From contig JASBZF010000071.1 in NCBI GenBank assembly GCA_029983625.1, forward strand, positions 1 to 7,595: a DNA stretch of 7,595 bases, read 5' to 3'. The notes below the pieces were generated by a model. The model ran no database searches and was not told where the DNA came from. It saw nothing but the letters and a program-made list of their open reading frames with translations. Of this stretch, positions 7,171 through 7,595 are shown piece after piece. Source of the stretch: Pauljensenia sp. Its GTDB lineage: Bacteria; Actinomycetota; Actinomycetes; Actinomycetales; Actinomycetaceae. Position numbers and translations under genes: made by a program. The stretch's first letter is position 1, and every line of letters begins with the position of its first letter.

Positions 7171-7399
7171 TCATTTCTTTTGCGATGAAGTTTCTGCTTC
7201 ATTGAGTTTCAATGCGACAGCTTCCAACTGATGTCGATTCTTGCTTCCACATATTGTCAAGAACAACGAAAACACAATACATCACAAGGACAATGGGGGT
7301 ACTGAGAGCAGAATAAGCAGCGATATAAGCAGATCAGGTGAAGATCGCTACCATGAACGCGGTTGTCACGCACTGCTTCCAGCGTAAGAAAGATTCCAT
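7171..7399 (-). pseudogene. Decayed small membrane-protein gene
   Basis: An ATG at 7399-7397 has GAGG (7410-7407) 7 nt upstream and starts a peptide beginning MESFLRWKQCVTTAF and continuing hydrophobic. After 21 codons it meets an in-frame TGA (7336-7334). The same frame continues with a strongly membrane-like sequence (SAYIAAYSALSTPIVLVMY, then CVFVVLDNMW) before losing protein character. The +1 frame then supplies a plausible polar tail (KNRHQLEAVALKLNE) ending at TGA 7173-7171. The simplest reading is a two-helix membrane protein of about 75 residues inactivated by one nonsense change and one frameshift. The family is not recognised. A chance open stretch is possible, because the region is short and AT-rich. 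It lies beside an apparent IS end, a common setting for gene decay. Confidence 0.4.
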
Positions 7400-7510
7400 T
7401 AGACGACCTCAAGAAGTTCTAATGCTGCGAAACGTCAGTCAGCAATACATTCGCAGTGACAGCCGAGGGTGAGGAAAGGGATGTCGCAGTTCAAGACAGG
7501 GCGGGGGGCT
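7400..7510. other. Spacer between decayed gene and IS end
   Basis: No coding sequence is supported here. A 7-bp inverted repeat, CTGCGAA (7425-7431) and TTCGCAG (7450-7456), lies upstream of the decayed minus-strand gene. A weak minus-strand promoter (TTGCTG, 18-bp gap, TAGAAC) can be read across it. A G-rich tract (GGGCGGGGGG) ends at about 7508, next to the proposed IS terminus. Confidence 0.35.
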
Positions 7511-7595
7511 TGTCTTTCAGTGGTAGTCACTGTTTTGGCAGGAGTCACTGTTTTGCGGGGAAGCTGAGGAGGTGGTCGCGGTAGTACTCGTATTG
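7511..7595 (-). mobile_element. Terminus of an insertion sequence, IS21-like, cut by the window edge
   Basis: A TGT end at 7511 is followed by two 13-bp direct repeats, AGTCACTGTTTTG, at 7525-7537 and 7543-7555 (18-bp period). The C-terminus of a minus-strand frame overlaps the inner copy. IS21-family elements begin with TG, end with CA and carry several repeated sequences inside each end, with istB ending close to the right end. That arrangement fits, but the opposite end and target duplication are outside the window. The family assignment is an inference. Confidence 0.5.
7545..7595 (-). CDS. C-terminal fragment of a putative transposition gene (partial)
   Basis: The last 16 codons of a minus-strand frame are present, reading QYEYYRDHLLSFPAKQ and ending at TGA (7547-7545). 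The gene enters from beyond the right edge of the window. Its stop lies inside the inner copy of the repeated terminal sequence, as expected for the last gene of a compact IS. If the element is IS21-like, this would be the end of IstB, the ATP-binding transposition helper. Sixteen residues are too few to establish this. Confidence 0.4.
   Translation of the reverse strand, partial: QYEYYRDHLLSFPAKQ

Noticed and set aside
7334..7336. Recoded TGA (read-through or selenocysteine) in the small membrane-protein frame
   Set aside because: No adjacent selenocysteine-type hairpin is evident, a second disruption follows downstream, and TGA is a normal terminator of other genes here. Decay is simpler.
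1..7595. CRISPR array, tRNA or rRNA gene
   Set aside because: No regularly spaced repeat-spacer pattern, cloverleaf with conserved T-arm, or ribosomal RNA signature was seen on either strand.

Overview
The window looks like chromosomal DNA of a moderately high-GC actinobacterium, probably an Actinomycetaceae-type mucosal species (Actinomyces, Schaalia, Trueperella or Arcanobacterium relatives) or something close. Three things suggest this: a LAATG-type sortase signal on a large surface glycosidase, a two-domain glutamine-dependent NAD+ synthetase of the actinobacterial kind, and GC-rich codon use with GTG starts. The genus is an inference.

Layout. Positions 1-89 are a noncoding edge that begins with a 12-base C run. 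Positions 90-4100 (minus strand) hold one very large gene for a secreted, wall-anchored GH95 alpha-L-fucosidase of 1336 residues. Its order is signal peptide, N-terminal DNRLRE/CBM96-like module, GH95 catalytic region, FIVAR-like helical module, Pro/Glu/Asp/Gln linker, LAATG sorting signal. Positions 4101-4387 are a divergent intergenic region with two operator-like direct repeats over a putative fucosidase promoter, a 9-bp tandem repeat, and a possible promoter for the opposite gene. Positions 4388-6547 (plus) encode NadE, and 6594-6974 (plus) a small three-helix membrane protein resembling the SdpI family, probably co-transcribed with nadE. Positions 6975-7510 are a lower-GC stretch without an intact gene. 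It contains what reads as a decayed small membrane-protein gene on the minus strand (7171-7399). Positions 7511-7595 look like the terminus of an insertion sequence (IS21-like is the best guess): a TGT end, two 13-bp direct repeats, and the last 16 codons of a minus-strand gene running off the window.

How it fits together. The fucosidase would act outside the cell, releasing L-fucose from host mucin or milk-type glycans. NadE is a housekeeping enzyme for the last step of NAD+ synthesis, so the two divergent genes are neighbours and not a pathway. No transporter, fucose-catabolic gene or local regulator is visible, so any regulator reading the fucosidase operator must be encoded elsewhere. The C run at one end and a partial IS at the other suggest the window may be a whole short contig bounded by a repeat. 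I see no convincing wholly new system. The most unusual items are a 28-bp perfect palindrome inside the fucosidase gene, the paired operator-like repeats, and the decayed gene next to the IS end.
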